Positions 1 through 8,689 of a stretch of 46,919 nt of DNA are shown here, piece by piece. The translations under genes were made by a program, and so were the position numbers. Numbering within the stretch: position 1 is the first letter of the stretch; every line of letters begins with the position of its first letter. This DNA is from Bacteroidota bacterium. Lineage in GTDB: Bacteria; Bacteroidota; Bacteroidia; Palsa-948. Below the pieces are notes generated by a model. The model made no database searches and was not told the origin of the DNA. It worked only from the letters and a program-made list of their open reading frames with translations. The stretch is taken from positions 1-46,919 of the forward strand of contig JACRAM010000063.1 in the NCBI GenBank assembly GCA_016213405.1, in the 5' to 3' direction.

Positions 1-93
1 AGCGGTCGAGGAAGTAAAAAGACGATTGAGAATTATATTCGTAATCAAGGTCGTCATAATGATGTCAAGCAGTTGAAACTTTTTGAATTGTGA
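1..93 (+). CDS. C-terminal end of a possible Y1 (IS200/IS605-type) transposase, cut by the window edge
   Basis: An open frame enters from the left edge and stops with TGA at 91-93, leaving 30 residues that include RGSKKTIENYIRNQG. A short helix of the form 'IENYIRNQG' followed by a small charged tail is typical of the C-terminus of HUH/Y1 single-strand transposases of the IS200/IS605 group. The catalytic HUH and Tyr motifs would lie outside the window, so the family call rests only on the tail and on the hairpin just downstream at 111-131. It could equally be the end of another small protein. Confidence 0.4.
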   Translation, partial: SGRGSKKTIENYIRNQGRHNDVKQLKLFEL

Positions 94-110
94 AAAATAA
101 AATAATAACG

Positions 111-131
111 CCCTGCGCTCTTGGCGCAGGG
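111..131. repeat. Perfect 7-bp stem hairpin after the partial ORF
   Basis: CCCTGCG (111-117) pairs with CGCAGGG (125-131) around a 7-base loop, 17 bases after the stop codon of the partial gene. It is followed by TTCTTTA rather than a clean T run. It may be a terminator or, if the upstream ORF is a Y1 transposase, the subterminal hairpin of its right end. Confidence 0.5.
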
Positions 132-254
132 TTCTTTACGAGCAGTTGAAAAAAGTAATCAATGGAAAATGGTAACAGAACTTATTAATGAAGCTGCTTA
201 GTGCAGTTTTTCGTACACCCGTTACATCGTGTCTGAACAAATAGACAATTCCGC

Positions 255-279
255 CTATGAAAATTCAAGTTTTTCATAG
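255..279. repeat. Hairpin with CTATGAAAA stem
   Basis: CTATGAAAA (255-263) and TTTTCATAG (271-279) are perfect complements around a 7-base loop. A similar word, GCCTATGAAAAATTGAG, recurs near 11350 between oppDF and atpG, and CCTATGAA recurs near 406 and 438, so this is a small dispersed family of unknown role. Confidence 0.5.
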
Positions 280-503
280 ATGATTTAAAATCCATTTGAT
301 TTTTTGTCTATAAAAACTGATAGCCTGACGAATAATTTATAGAAATATAATTGTTTTCAGAATAAATTCCTTATAGGAGAAATGCTCGTCTAAAAAGTGA
401 TTTCCCCTATGAAGATTGGCACGCGTTTGGATGTTTCTCCTATGAAAATGATTGATTAAAAATAATGAAAATGAAAAACACGATGAAAAATAAAATTACG
501 ATA

Positions 504-532
504 GATGCCTGCCTGCCGGCAGACACGGCATC
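504..532. repeat. Nested palindrome with CTGCCGGCAG core
   Basis: The outer arms GATGCC (504-509) and GGCATC (527-532) enclose the perfect 10-bp palindrome CTGCCGGCAG (513-522). It lies about 90 bases upstream of the fibronectin-III-like gene and resembles the other short G/C-rich palindromes scattered through this window. Confidence 0.55.
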
Positions 533-619
533 TGTTCCGGAGTATGCGGACGTGCTTCTCTCCCCGCAGAAAAAGATAACAGGAAAAAGCAGAGGAGCGA
601 CAAGTAAACCCTATATATC

Positions 620-1240
620 ATGAAAGCAAAAGTGAAATTGGGGCTTAGCAGGATGAGTGTTCCTGAGATGGTTGAATTCGCCTTGCACGTTGTCAGCAGG
701 ATGACGGGCAATGCATTTTTCCCCTCTCCCTCTCCTTCGCTCGGAAATTTGTACAATGCGGCCATTGCGCTGCAAAATGCATTTGACCAGGCGCAAGGTA
801 GTGGTCCTGCGCAGACAGCCGTGATGCACCAAAAACGTGAAGTGATGGAAACAGAACTTACCGCAGAGGGGCATTACGTGGAAGATGTTGCCAACGATCC
901 CGCGAATTCAGTAACGGGACCTGAAGCAATTATTCTCAGCGCAGGCATGGACGTGAAAGACGTAACTCCTCGTCAGAAGCGGGTGTTTACAGTATCCAAT
1001 GGCAATTTGCCGGGCACTGTAGAGCTTGTTGCTGAACGCGCAGTGCGCGGCTCTCACGAGTGGCAGTATACGCAAGACCTTTCCGATCCTAACTCATGGA
1101 TAGATGCAGAGTCAACGACTCAGGCATCTGTTACAGTGAGCGGATTAGAGAGCGGAAAGCGTTACTGGTTCCGTCATCGTGCTATTCTGCCTGATGGACC
1201 AACGGACTATGATGGTCCTGTTGACATCATTGTGCAGTAA
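620..1240 (+). CDS. Small fibronectin type III-like protein
   Basis: A 206-residue soluble protein without a signal peptide or membrane segment. The N-terminal half (about 1-100) is helical and contains MTGNAFFPSPSPSLGNLYNA, a pattern I associate with small Bacteroidota and Planctomycetes proteins that begin with 'MTGNANF.TP.P'. The C-terminal part (about 115-206) reads as one fibronectin-III-like beta sandwich: WQYTQDLSDPNSW, then TVSGLESGKRYWFRHRAI, the usual 'L..G..Y.FR' strand. Molecular function is unknown. It stands alone, is followed by a strong terminator, and faces the convergent glycan gene block. It shares the lack of a secretion signal with the Ig-domain gene at the right edge. 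The start at 620 is chosen because the conserved N-terminal helix follows directly. Confidence 0.75.
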   Translation: MKAKVKLGLSRMSVPEMVEFALHVVSRMTGNAFFPSPSPSLGNLYNAAIALQNAFDQAQGSGPAQTAVMHQKREVMETELTAEGHYVEDVANDPANSVTGPEAIILSAGMDVKDVTPRQKRVFTVSNGNLPGTVELVAERAVRGSHEWQYTQDLSDPNSWIDAESTTQASVTVSGLESGKRYWFRHRAILPDGPTDYDGPVDIIVQ

Positions 1241-1298
1241 GGCAGATACCCGAAATTAAAACATCATCGTTCCAGATTCAATCAGAACTGTGATTGTT

Positions 1299-1340
1299 CC
1301 AAACCCTGATGAAGTACAGTAGTCAGGGTTTGGTGTTTTT
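1299..1340 (+). terminator. Rho-independent terminator of the fibronectin-III gene
   Basis: CCAAACCCTGA (1299-1309) pairs perfectly with TCAGGGTTTGG (1323-1333) and is followed by TGTTTTT. It is placed 58 bases after the upstream stop and separates it from the convergent glycan block. Confidence 0.9.
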
Positions 1341-1437
1341 AGGCAGAGAATACAATTCTTCTTTTGCAGAACTTGAGAAATATTTTTATCATTTTGCCTG
1401 CGCAGCAAGAAATTCTATCGGGCGCAAATAAAATTAT

Positions 1438-3465
1438 TTATTTGTTTATCATCTCAAATTTCTCCTGTTTGCCTATTGTATCACTTCTTGCAAAAAGCTG
1501 TGATGATTTTTCGTCAACGCTAATGTATTTGCCGTTTGTGGCTTTAAAGGCAACAAAATCGCTATCAAGTTTAACTAATATAAATGTTTCCCAGTCAGCA
1601 ATTCTGGTTCTAATGGCAGTAATTTCATTGTGCTGCCCTAATTCTGCGGATAAAAGATGAGTATCATATGCGCTAATTGCACAGGTGTTGTTTTCAAACT
1701 GGATCAATGAAAATGTTTCCCATGTTGAAGCATTTTCCCTATTAGCCACAACGAGATGATTGAGTCCTCCGTCAACACAAACATATTTTCCGTTAATGGT
1801 TTTCAGGTGTATCGAATTGCTTTTACCAAAGTAATTTATATACAAAATAGCCGGGTCGTTTGTTAAATAATCAGGTTTAAAAGAAAAATCATCAAGGTAT
1901 AATATTTTATATCCATTTTTTTTAAGGCGGGCATACTCTTCAGAGTTTGGGATTCTGTTATAAGCCGGATAGCCGGAAAAAAACATAATGGGGATATTAT
2001 CGGTTTCTTTGCAATTAACGATCAACGTTTTTTCTTCGTCATATTTTCCTTTGATTGATTTTCCGAACTCTGTTGCTCTAATAATATGTTTATTACACCA
2101 TGCTCTGCCATCGTTTTTTATCCAATCGGTATGATTTGCCTGAAGCTTTTCAATGTTGAAACTTACTATACCAATAGAGAGCAACAAAAAAAATTCAGTG
2201 AAAGGCAACAAAGATTTACTTATTTCAAATTCTTTTGGTTTATTTATCGTCTGATTGCTATTTGAAGTTACACTCATATCTTTTTCAGGAATTAGTACTA
2301 ACTTAATTCGATATAAATAATCAATAATTCTATTCAATAAATTCCCCAAGGCAAGAAATAGTATTGGTGAAACAATTAAACAAAATGCCGGCATTTTTGT
2401 TTTTGAAATTGTAAAAAAAAGATAAACAGCAACAACACAAGTTAAATAACAAACTCTAAGGGTGAAATTTTTTATATTCCGTAATAGTATAAATAGGGCT
2501 ATGGGCAAAGCGTAAGCTGCTATTTGTCCGTATTGCTCAATAGCCAGATTGAAATGATACCAGATGTTTCCTGAGTGTCCATCCAAAGGTTCAGTAAAAT
2601 GAAGAGCATAATATTTATACTCCACAGCACTGTCGACAGGAAATCTTGTTGCCTTATAAATCTGCCAGGGAAGGAAAGTTATTATACATGCAGCTAGGGC
2701 TTTCAAAATATTTTTTAATTCATTCTTCCTATTTGTTGTTCCTTGAATAAAAAATAGTGTAACAGTCCATCCTGAAAAAACCAAAAGACCAGGCAGCCAT
2801 TTATTAAGTATGGCAAGTCCTGAAAAAAAACCAATAAGCCAGACATATCTGGATTTATTTTCAAAGGAGTATTCAGTATAAGCCCAAAGACTTAGTGTAA
2901 CATAGAATATAAAAGCAATATCATTGTGATCCGTATTGTACTGACCTGTATTGAAATCGAGAAGATAATTGCAAACTGCAAAAAGAAATCCAGCAAGATA
3001 ACCCACCCTTGCATTAACCGTAAGTTTTCCCATGCGAAAAATAATAGGGACCAACAATGAAGTCATTATGGCGCTTGGCAAGCGGGCAGCAAAAGGCGTA
3101 ACCCCCAAAATTTTCATACTTAACGCCATCTGCCATAAGAAAAAGGGTTGCTTATGCAGCCAGATATGGCACGCGGTCCAATCATCGTGATCGAACTTCA
3201 AAGGGAAATTTTTATATAACATTGGCGAGAAGGGGTACTCCATCATGTTTTTTGCGACAAGTGCATGAAACTGCTCATCCCAGAGATGAAAATAGTCTTC
3301 AAAGCTTATTAAGAATAATCTGGCGGCCAATGCTCCGACAAATAAAAAGAGTATTGCATACTTTATGTTTTTCTTAAAAGAAAAAAAGTATATGCTTGTA
3401 AAATGCAGCAATGCAATAAACACAAAAAATAAAATCTGCTCGGCTGAAAAATACGTTGTAAACAA
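1438..3465 (-). CDS. PMT/ArnT-like membrane glycosyltransferase with C-terminal fascin-like beta-trefoil
   Basis: This 675-residue polytopic membrane protein has about ten hydrophobic segments in the first 430 residues. WDEQFHALVAKNMM at 62-75 is the acidic first-loop motif of GT39/GT83-type (PMT_2, ArnT-like) enzymes, which use polyprenyl-phosphate sugars at the outer face of the membrane. A soluble stretch (about 430-550) follows. Residues 551-675 then form three roughly 41-residue repeats, each ending in WETF or EKFE and carrying 'NGKYVCVDG' or 'NGKYISVDE'. That is the pattern of a fascin-like beta-trefoil, probably glycan-binding. It is the last gene of the block, 11 bases after the SGNH gene. 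The donor and acceptor are unknown. The same tail occurs on two neighbours. Confidence 0.75.
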   Translation of the reverse strand: MFTTYFSAEQILFFVFIALLHFTSIYFFSFKKNIKYAILFLFVGALAARLFLISFEDYFHLWDEQFHALVAKNMMEYPFSPMLYKNFPLKFDHDDWTACHIWLHKQPFFLWQMALSMKILGVTPFAARLPSAIMTSLLVPIIFRMGKLTVNARVGYLAGFLFAVCNYLLDFNTGQYNTDHNDIAFIFYVTLSLWAYTEYSFENKSRYVWLIGFFSGLAILNKWLPGLLVFSGWTVTLFFIQGTTNRKNELKNILKALAACIITFLPWQIYKATRFPVDSAVEYKYYALHFTEPLDGHSGNIWYHFNLAIEQYGQIAAYALPIALFILLRNIKNFTLRVCYLTCVVAVYLFFTISKTKMPAFCLIVSPILFLALGNLLNRIIDYLYRIKLVLIPEKDMSVTSNSNQTINKPKEFEISKSLLPFTEFFLLLSIGIVSFNIEKLQANHTDWIKNDGRAWCNKHIIRATEFGKSIKGKYDEEKTLIVNCKETDNIPIMFFSGYPAYNRIPNSEEYARLKKNGYKILYLDDFSFKPDYLTNDPAILYINYFGKSNSIHLKTINGKYVCVDGGLNHLVVANRENASTWETFSLIQFENNTCAISAYDTHLLSAELGQHNEITAIRTRIADWETFILVKLDSDFVAFKATNGKYISVDEKSSQLFARSDTIGKQEKFEMINK

Positions 3466-3476
3466 TTTGATTTATT

Positions 3477-5021
3477 TTATTTTTTGATGATCATTTCAAA
3501 TTTTTCCTGATTACCGATGGTGTTCCCTATTGCAAAAAGCTGAAGTGTCTTTTCTTCCACACTCAAATATTTTCCATTCGCGGCTTTAAAAGCAACATGG
3601 TTGCTGTCGAGTTTTATTAAGGTGAAAATTTCCCAATCGGCTATATTATCTCTTGTGGCGGTAATTTCATTGTGTTGCCCCAGTTCAGCAGATAAGAACG
3701 TATTATTATAAGCAAGGATTGAGCACTGGTTTTTTTCAAAAAGGAGTAATGAAAAAGTTTCCCATCCCTGTGCGTTTTTTCTGTTGGCAACAACTAAATT
3801 ATTTAAATTTCCATCCGCGCAAACATATTTATTGTTTGCTGCTTTAAGGAGAAAGGTTTTCTTATCCCTGCTGATAATCGTTTTTTTTGGTTTAGAAATT
3901 TTTTCATAATAATAATCGGTAACACCAAATGGGAATTCTCCTATGCCCATGGAACCAAACAATAACACGATGTCAGCACTTTCTAATTCTTCCATAACGT
4001 CAACATCTTTGATTTCACAACCGGCTGCATCTGATATCGGGAGCGATTGTTTGAAATAATACCAGTATTTGGAATCGTCTGAGAAAATATCATATATGGT
4101 TTTAAGGTTTTTTATCTGCCAGAAGAAACTGTCTCCGATTATAATAACCTTCGGTCTGTAATTTTTAAGAGTGGATTGAATCATTTCTATTTTAGGATAA
4201 ACATATCGAGAATCCTGCAAACTAAAAAGTAAATTCATGGGCTCTTCAAAATCCGCATCAGCGCTCCGGGCAGTATCAGACCACTCTATACCTGTGCGAA
4301 CATATTGTGGCATCGGTTTCTGTAAATAGTTCTGCATGAATTTTAAAATAGTGTCCTGAGCTAAAGAAGCACAATACATTGACCAGTGAAAACCTGTTTT
4401 TGTGAATAATGGAAAGGGACAGGTGTCGCGCACCTTTTGTAAATAGGCGCAAAGGTCAATGAAGGGGATGCTGTCTTTTTTATAGCCGTCAACAAAATCA
4501 TCATAGTCTCTCCGCTCATAAACAGCATGGTCATAATCATCAGGTAGATTTTCAGGAACAATACTTTCTTTCGAAGGAACAATTACAGCAAAAAAATGCC
4601 CGCCATGCTTTTCTATTCCTTCTTTCAAAAATTTTATTTTTCTTAAAGTATTTTCATTCTTGTCTTTCCCATTATACCAACGTCCCCTCAGGTTACGTTC
4701 TGCAGAACCATAGCTGTAAAGAAATCCATCTTTCCCCTCAATAATATCAGTAGGCATTCCCTTAAACAAAAGATATTCCATGCTGTTTTTTATTTTCACG
4801 AAGAGCGCCCTGAAACCGAAATTGTAATTTTCATATTCCTCCCATTTTTTTTGAAATCGGGCTTCGGCAAAAGAGTCAACCGAGAGTTCTGGTTTTTGGG
4901 GTTTAACAAATGCACCTTTTAGTTCCGGCTCTTTGAATAATTGCGTGAGTTCTTGAAAGAGCGGCACCCACAATAAAACAAGAAACGCAGCCATCAGTAT
5001 TATTTTAACCCGCTTGTTCAT
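3477..5021 (-). CDS. AlgJ/AlgX-like SGNH O-acetyltransferase with C-terminal fascin-like beta-trefoil
   Basis: This 514-residue protein has one N-terminal membrane anchor (about 6-25), so the body faces the periplasm. FFAVIVPSKESIVPENLP (143-160), FHW (211-213) and IIIGDSFFW (293-301) match the AlgJ/AlgX/DltD-like SGNH fold, with Ser298 and His212 as likely catalytic residues. The family usually has a DxHW motif; here it reads TGFHW, so the acidic residue is not where expected. Such proteins transfer acyl groups supplied by an MBOAT partner onto exported polysaccharide, and the MBOAT gene lies 3 bases upstream. Residues 390-514 are the same beta-trefoil found on two neighbours, which could hold the enzyme on its glycan substrate. 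Confidence 0.8.
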   Translation of the reverse strand: MNKRVKIILMAAFLVLLWVPLFQELTQLFKEPELKGAFVKPQKPELSVDSFAEARFQKKWEEYENYNFGFRALFVKIKNSMEYLLFKGMPTDIIEGKDGFLYSYGSAERNLRGRWYNGKDKNENTLRKIKFLKEGIEKHGGHFFAVIVPSKESIVPENLPDDYDHAVYERRDYDDFVDGYKKDSIPFIDLCAYLQKVRDTCPFPLFTKTGFHWSMYCASLAQDTILKFMQNYLQKPMPQYVRTGIEWSDTARSADADFEEPMNLLFSLQDSRYVYPKIEMIQSTLKNYRPKVIIIGDSFFWQIKNLKTIYDIFSDDSKYWYYFKQSLPISDAAGCEIKDVDVMEELESADIVLLFGSMGIGEFPFGVTDYYYEKISKPKKTIISRDKKTFLLKAANNKYVCADGNLNNLVVANRKNAQGWETFSLLLFEKNQCSILAYNNTFLSAELGQHNEITATRDNIADWEIFTLIKLDSNHVAFKAANGKYLSVEEKTLQLFAIGNTIGNQEKFEMIIKK

Positions 5022-5024
5022 GAA

Positions 5025-6440
5025 TCAAAACTTGAAATAGATAAAGGGGTTAAACCCACTGGCAGTAATTTGTCCTATGCAGACAATCATGAATACAACA
5101 ATTGTCAAAACACCGAAAGCAGCCTTTCCAATACTCATCGGAAGGATGTTTTCGTTGAGTTCTGACTTTATTATTCTTAAAAAAGGCGTGATGAATGAAA
5201 AAATAATTGCAGCAACAAATACGGTCAGCAAGTGTGGCGCAAGTGAGTATTCCTTATAAGAAAATGAGAACATCTTTTTCAGAAACTGAAATGCCTGCCC
5301 GATTGTTTCAGAACGGAAGAATATCCACCCGACAATCACTACGAAAAATGTAAATATGATTCTTGGTATTTTCCCTATGTAAGAAGTGAGCTTTATGAGA
5401 AACAACCTGTCCAGTACAAGGAACAATCCGTGATAAGCCCCCCAGACAATAAATGTCCACTGCGCTCCGTGCCAGAATCCTGAAATGAGAAACACGAAGC
5501 ATAAATTAAAATACATGCGCGGCACTGAAACTTTGTTTCCGCCTAAAGAAATGTAGAGATAATCGCGCATCCATCGGCTGAGCGACATATGCCACCTTCT
5601 CCAGAATTCCGTGATGCTTTGGGAGATGTATGGGTTGTTAAAGTTTTCTGGGAAAATAAATCCCATGGTGCGTGCCAACCCGATTGCCATGTCGGAGTAG
5701 CCGGAAAAGTCGAAATAAATCTGAAACGTATAACACAATGCTCCGACCCAAGATGACAACGCGGTAAGTTCTTCGTATGGTAATTTGAAAATTTGATCCG
5801 CTTCTGCACCCAAAACGTTTGCAATCAAAACTTTTTTTGCCAATCCGATTGCAAAACGAAATAATCCCAGCAAACGATTATCAATGTTGTCCTGAAAATT
5901 TCTGTTTTGAATCTGGTCGGCAATTTCATTGAAGCGAATGATAGGTCCTGCAATCAGTTGCGGAAAAAGAAAAATATACAAACCATAATTGATAATATTA
6001 TTCATAGGAGGTTTAACCCGCCTGTGCACATCTATGATGTAGCTCATCTCATGAAAAACAAAAAATGAAATGCCGATGGGAAGCGCAACGCGTGTAAAAG
6101 AAAACGAATGCAATCCAAAATCATTCAGCAACACATTAAAGTTATCCATGAAAAAATTGAAGTACTTGAAATACAGCAAGACGGAAACATTGAATACGAC
6201 TCCGATAGCAAGAAAGAGTTTTCTTTTTCTACCTTCATTTTTGTGAATGAGCTGTGCAATAAAAAAATCCACGATGACCGCAGCAGATAAAACAAAAACA
6301 AATTTTGGCGCACCCCATGCAAAGAATAAAATGCTGGCAATCAGCGTGAAGAGGTTCTTGAACCGGGAAGGAATAATAAAATAAATGGTTAGGAAAACAG
6401 GAAGAAAATAAAGAAGAAAAAAGGTACTGCTGAAAAGCAT
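5025..6440 (-). CDS. MBOAT-family O-acyltransferase, AlgI-like
   Basis: This 471-residue polytopic membrane protein has the full AlgI/DltB pattern: ALPIGISFFVFHEMSYIID (119-137), ENFNNPY then ITEFWRRWHMSLSRWMRDYL (276-295), and FLISGFWHGAQWTFIVWGAY (317-336). His324 is the expected catalytic histidine and His284 lies in the conserved RRWH. These proteins pass an acyl group across the membrane for O-acylation of exopolysaccharide or cell-wall polymers. The next gene downstream (gap 3 bases) is the SGNH partner that normally finishes the transfer. It is the only member of the four-gene block without the beta-trefoil tail. The length is normal for the family. Confidence 0.92.
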   Translation of the reverse strand: MLFSSTFFLLYFLPVFLTIYFIIPSRFKNLFTLIASILFFAWGAPKFVFVLSAAVIVDFFIAQLIHKNEGRKRKLFLAIGVVFNVSVLLYFKYFNFFMDNFNVLLNDFGLHSFSFTRVALPIGISFFVFHEMSYIIDVHRRVKPPMNNIINYGLYIFLFPQLIAGPIIRFNEIADQIQNRNFQDNIDNRLLGLFRFAIGLAKKVLIANVLGAEADQIFKLPYEELTALSSWVGALCYTFQIYFDFSGYSDMAIGLARTMGFIFPENFNNPYISQSITEFWRRWHMSLSRWMRDYLYISLGGNKVSVPRMYFNLCFVFLISGFWHGAQWTFIVWGAYHGLFLVLDRLFLIKLTSYIGKIPRIIFTFFVVIVGWIFFRSETIGQAFQFLKKMFSFSYKEYSLAPHLLTVFVAAIIFSFITPFLRIIKSELNENILPMSIGKAAFGVLTIVVFMIVCIGQITASGFNPFIYFKF

Positions 6441-6447
6441 ATCTTAT

Positions 6448-8265
6448 TTATTTAATTACCACCTCAAATTTTTCCTGTTTGCCTATTGTATCACTTCTTG
6501 CAAAAAGCCGAAGTGTTTTTTCATCCACGCTCAGGTATTTCCCATTCGCGGCTTTAAATGCAACATAATTGCTGTCAAGCTCAATCATAGTAAATGTTTC
6601 CCACTTGCCCATATTATCTCCTGTTGCAGTAATTTCATTTTGCTTTTTTTCTTCAGCGCTGAAAAATTTATTGTTATGTGCAAGGAGCGCACATTCGTTT
6701 TTTTTAAGCAGAATCAATGAAAATGTTTCCCATCCCAAGGGAATGTCGCGGTTGGCAATAACTATATTATTTAATGCTCCGTCAGCACAAACATATTTTC
6801 CGTTCGTAGCTTTGAACTGTATGGTTTTTCTACTCACCTCTTTTTTATCATATACATTATTATTTGGGGGTGTATTGTTTTGTGCGCTGATATTATCGCC
6901 CCCCTTTATACAACTATTCCCCTTTTTCGCTTCGTCATAATTAGGCCAATGAACCATGCTGTCAAATCCTTCCACTCTCTCCATCTTTCCGAATTGTTTA
7001 AAATAAAGTTCCTGTGTCATCCCATCGTGGTGCAGAGAGTGAAACTCAAACTGATAGGTCTGAAAAATATTCAGCCAGATGAAAAACAGTGCCAGGCAGT
7101 AAAATGCTATTTGGTAAAACCATTTCTTTTCGGAAAGAAATAGTATGAATGAAGCCAAAGGAATAGCCAATAAGCAATAACTTTCTATAAAACTTCGCTG
7201 TCCCAGTGTTCCGCCATACCACCAGCACCACCAGGAAAATATGATATATATATTTAATGTCATAAACACAACAATTGCCACTCTCAATTTTTTTAGAGCA
7301 TTTTTTAAAAAAAATATTCCTATCAATGCAAACCCCATCATGGGCGTGTATACCAGCCATCCTTTGCGAAAACTGAATAAGCCGTCATATATTACCGGAT
7401 GACCAAAGAAGAAGCCATTATCGGTATAGGAATAATAAATAAAATGTCCGGTTACTGTTTTCCAGTAAATACATTGAGGAATCCAGATTAGTACAACAAA
7501 GAAGGATAATACAAGTAACAAAAACCATCGTTTCCAGAAAAAAACAATTCGTTGTTTAAGATCCGTTAGGATAGAAACACTATACAAAACAAAAAATATC
7601 ATTATAACAGCGTTGCTTGGGCGTATTAATGAAATCAACCCGAATGACAAACCAAGCACAATCGTATTTTTTATGGATTGCCGCTGATACCATTGAATGG
7701 TGTAATAAATAAAAATTGAAAACAAACAAAAACTATACACGTGGCTCATCGGAGCTGATTGCGAAGAATAGCATAATAAATTTGTCCCTAATCCAATCAG
7801 TAATATGACAATGGCAATAAGTTTATCAGAAAAATTGTAGTGGATTAATATTTTTTGCAGATAGCCCAGCCCAATAATCAAATAAAAGACAGAGCTCAGC
7901 AAAAGAAATATTTTGTAGGGTTCGGAAAAACCGTCTTCAGGATAATCGGTAACAGAAGCAAACGCATGAGCTACAAAAAAGAATGGGGAATATAAAATGG
8001 CTGTCCCCATAGACATTCTTTCGACCTTTTTTCCATCCTCAGTGAGAACAGGCCAAAACAAATAACTATCATCTGCTAACTTGTAATCACTTTTCTCAAG
8101 TTTTATGTCGTCATAAATAAATAATTCCGGAAGGTATCCATAGTAGGAATGAATATCCCATTCGATCACACGGTCTTGTTTTTCCCAGTTCTTTAAGCTG
8201 AAATCTATCAACAGGCAAGTCAATGCAACGATGCCGATTGCCAAAGTTGATAACTGAATTTTCAT
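6448..8265 (-). CDS. Polytopic membrane protein (glycosyltransferase-like) with C-terminal fascin-like beta-trefoil
   Basis: This protein is 605 residues from the ATG at 8265. An upstream ATG at 8307 would add 14 residues, but those are encoded by a decayed copy of the oppDF 3' end (8279-8342), so 8265 is preferred. About ten membrane segments span residues 5-405, with a large first external loop carrying WDIHSYYGYLPELF. The layout resembles the PMT/GT-C superfamily proteins found in Bacteroidota polysaccharide loci, but no clear catalytic motif is visible, so the activity is unproven. Residues 481-605 form the beta-trefoil with 'NGKYVCADG', 'WETF' and 'NGKYLSVDE'. It is the first gene of the block, 7 bases before the MBOAT gene. 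Confidence 0.7.
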   Translation of the reverse strand: MKIQLSTLAIGIVALTCLLIDFSLKNWEKQDRVIEWDIHSYYGYLPELFIYDDIKLEKSDYKLADDSYLFWPVLTEDGKKVERMSMGTAILYSPFFFVAHAFASVTDYPEDGFSEPYKIFLLLSSVFYLIIGLGYLQKILIHYNFSDKLIAIVILLIGLGTNLLCYSSQSAPMSHVYSFCLFSIFIYYTIQWYQRQSIKNTIVLGLSFGLISLIRPSNAVIMIFFVLYSVSILTDLKQRIVFFWKRWFLLLVLSFFVVLIWIPQCIYWKTVTGHFIYYSYTDNGFFFGHPVIYDGLFSFRKGWLVYTPMMGFALIGIFFLKNALKKLRVAIVVFMTLNIYIIFSWWCWWYGGTLGQRSFIESYCLLAIPLASFILFLSEKKWFYQIAFYCLALFFIWLNIFQTYQFEFHSLHHDGMTQELYFKQFGKMERVEGFDSMVHWPNYDEAKKGNSCIKGGDNISAQNNTPPNNNVYDKKEVSRKTIQFKATNGKYVCADGALNNIVIANRDIPLGWETFSLILLKKNECALLAHNNKFFSAEEKKQNEITATGDNMGKWETFTMIELDSNYVAFKAANGKYLSVDEKTLRLFARSDTIGKQEKFEVVIK

Positions 8266-8278
8266 GCGCTGTGCTGTT

Positions 8279-8342
8279 CTTTGCTTTCCATCCTCGCTTA
8301 CTATCATTCAGTTCGCCTTTGTGAGTAGCGCTGATGAGTTTT
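8279..8342 (-). repeat. Copy A of the oppDF 3'-end repeat (diverged)
   Basis: About 64 bases align to the last codons of the ABC ATPase gene (copy C, 9497-9590) with roughly a dozen differences, including a one-base indel. Still readable are KLISA, KGELND and the GGATGG stretch. Its inner edge overlaps the stop codon of the hepT gene at 8341-8343, so it bounds the first nucleotidyltransferase cassette. Confidence 0.85.
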
Positions 8343-8689
8343 ACTTTTTGCTTTCAATTTCAATAATGCGTTTTATCTCGTGATGGAGTTCGGGAATATC
8401 CTTTACAGCAGTATCGTATACAATTTCATAATCTGTTCCAAAATAATCATGAATGAGCCGATTGCGCATATTTTTCATGTCTTGCCATTTTAAATGAGGA
8501 TATTTAATCTTAATATCATCCTCAATACGTTTGGTTGCTTCTCCAATTATTTCTAAACTTCGGGCTAATGCGCGGCATAATGTAGCATCCTGAATTATAT
8601 TTTCTTTGGAATTTTCTTTTAGTAATATGCAAAATAAACTCGCATTCATCCACAACATGGTGCAAAAACTCAAGCTGCGATGGGAACAT
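8341..8689 (-). pseudogene. hepT: HepT-like HEPN RNase toxin with a one-base frameshift
   Basis: The intact part (to about residue 110) contains ARSLEIIGEATKRI and RNRLIHDYFGTD, the HEPN RxxxxH(x)Y RNase motif of HepT toxins. The family's N-terminus is in another frame: starting at the ATG at 8689 it reads MFPSQLEFLHHVVDECEF and ILHITK, overlapping the end of the upstream antitoxin gene as usual for this pair. The two frames join if one A is removed from the AAAA run at 8617-8620 on the minus strand, which restores ITKENSKENII. The gene is therefore either freshly broken, expressed by slippage, or affected by a sequencing error. HepT proteins are neutralised by the MntA nucleotidyltransferase encoded just upstream. 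Without the shift only an N-terminally altered protein from a TTG at 8673 could be made. Confidence 0.8.

Larger units (their letters stand above)
94..619. other. Non-coding stretch with several hairpins
   Basis: No convincing gene is visible in these 526 bases. The stretch holds the hairpins at 111-131, 255-279 and 504-532. It also has a weak CTGC/GCAG stem followed by five Ts (about 192-212) and three copies of a CCTATGAA(A/G)A word (about 254, 406 and 438). AGGAGAAA near 375 is the complement of TTTCTCCT near 434, so much of the stretch could fold. Confidence 0.5.

Noticed and set aside
1364-1660. A 98-codon plus-strand frame at the end of the glycan block
   Set aside because: It overlaps the beta-trefoil coding sequence of the minus-strand gene and reads like its shadow.
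8265-8307. Longer start (ATG at 8307) for the first glycan-block gene
   Set aside because: The added codons lie in the decayed copy of the oppDF 3' end; the Met at 8265 starts the first membrane helix directly.
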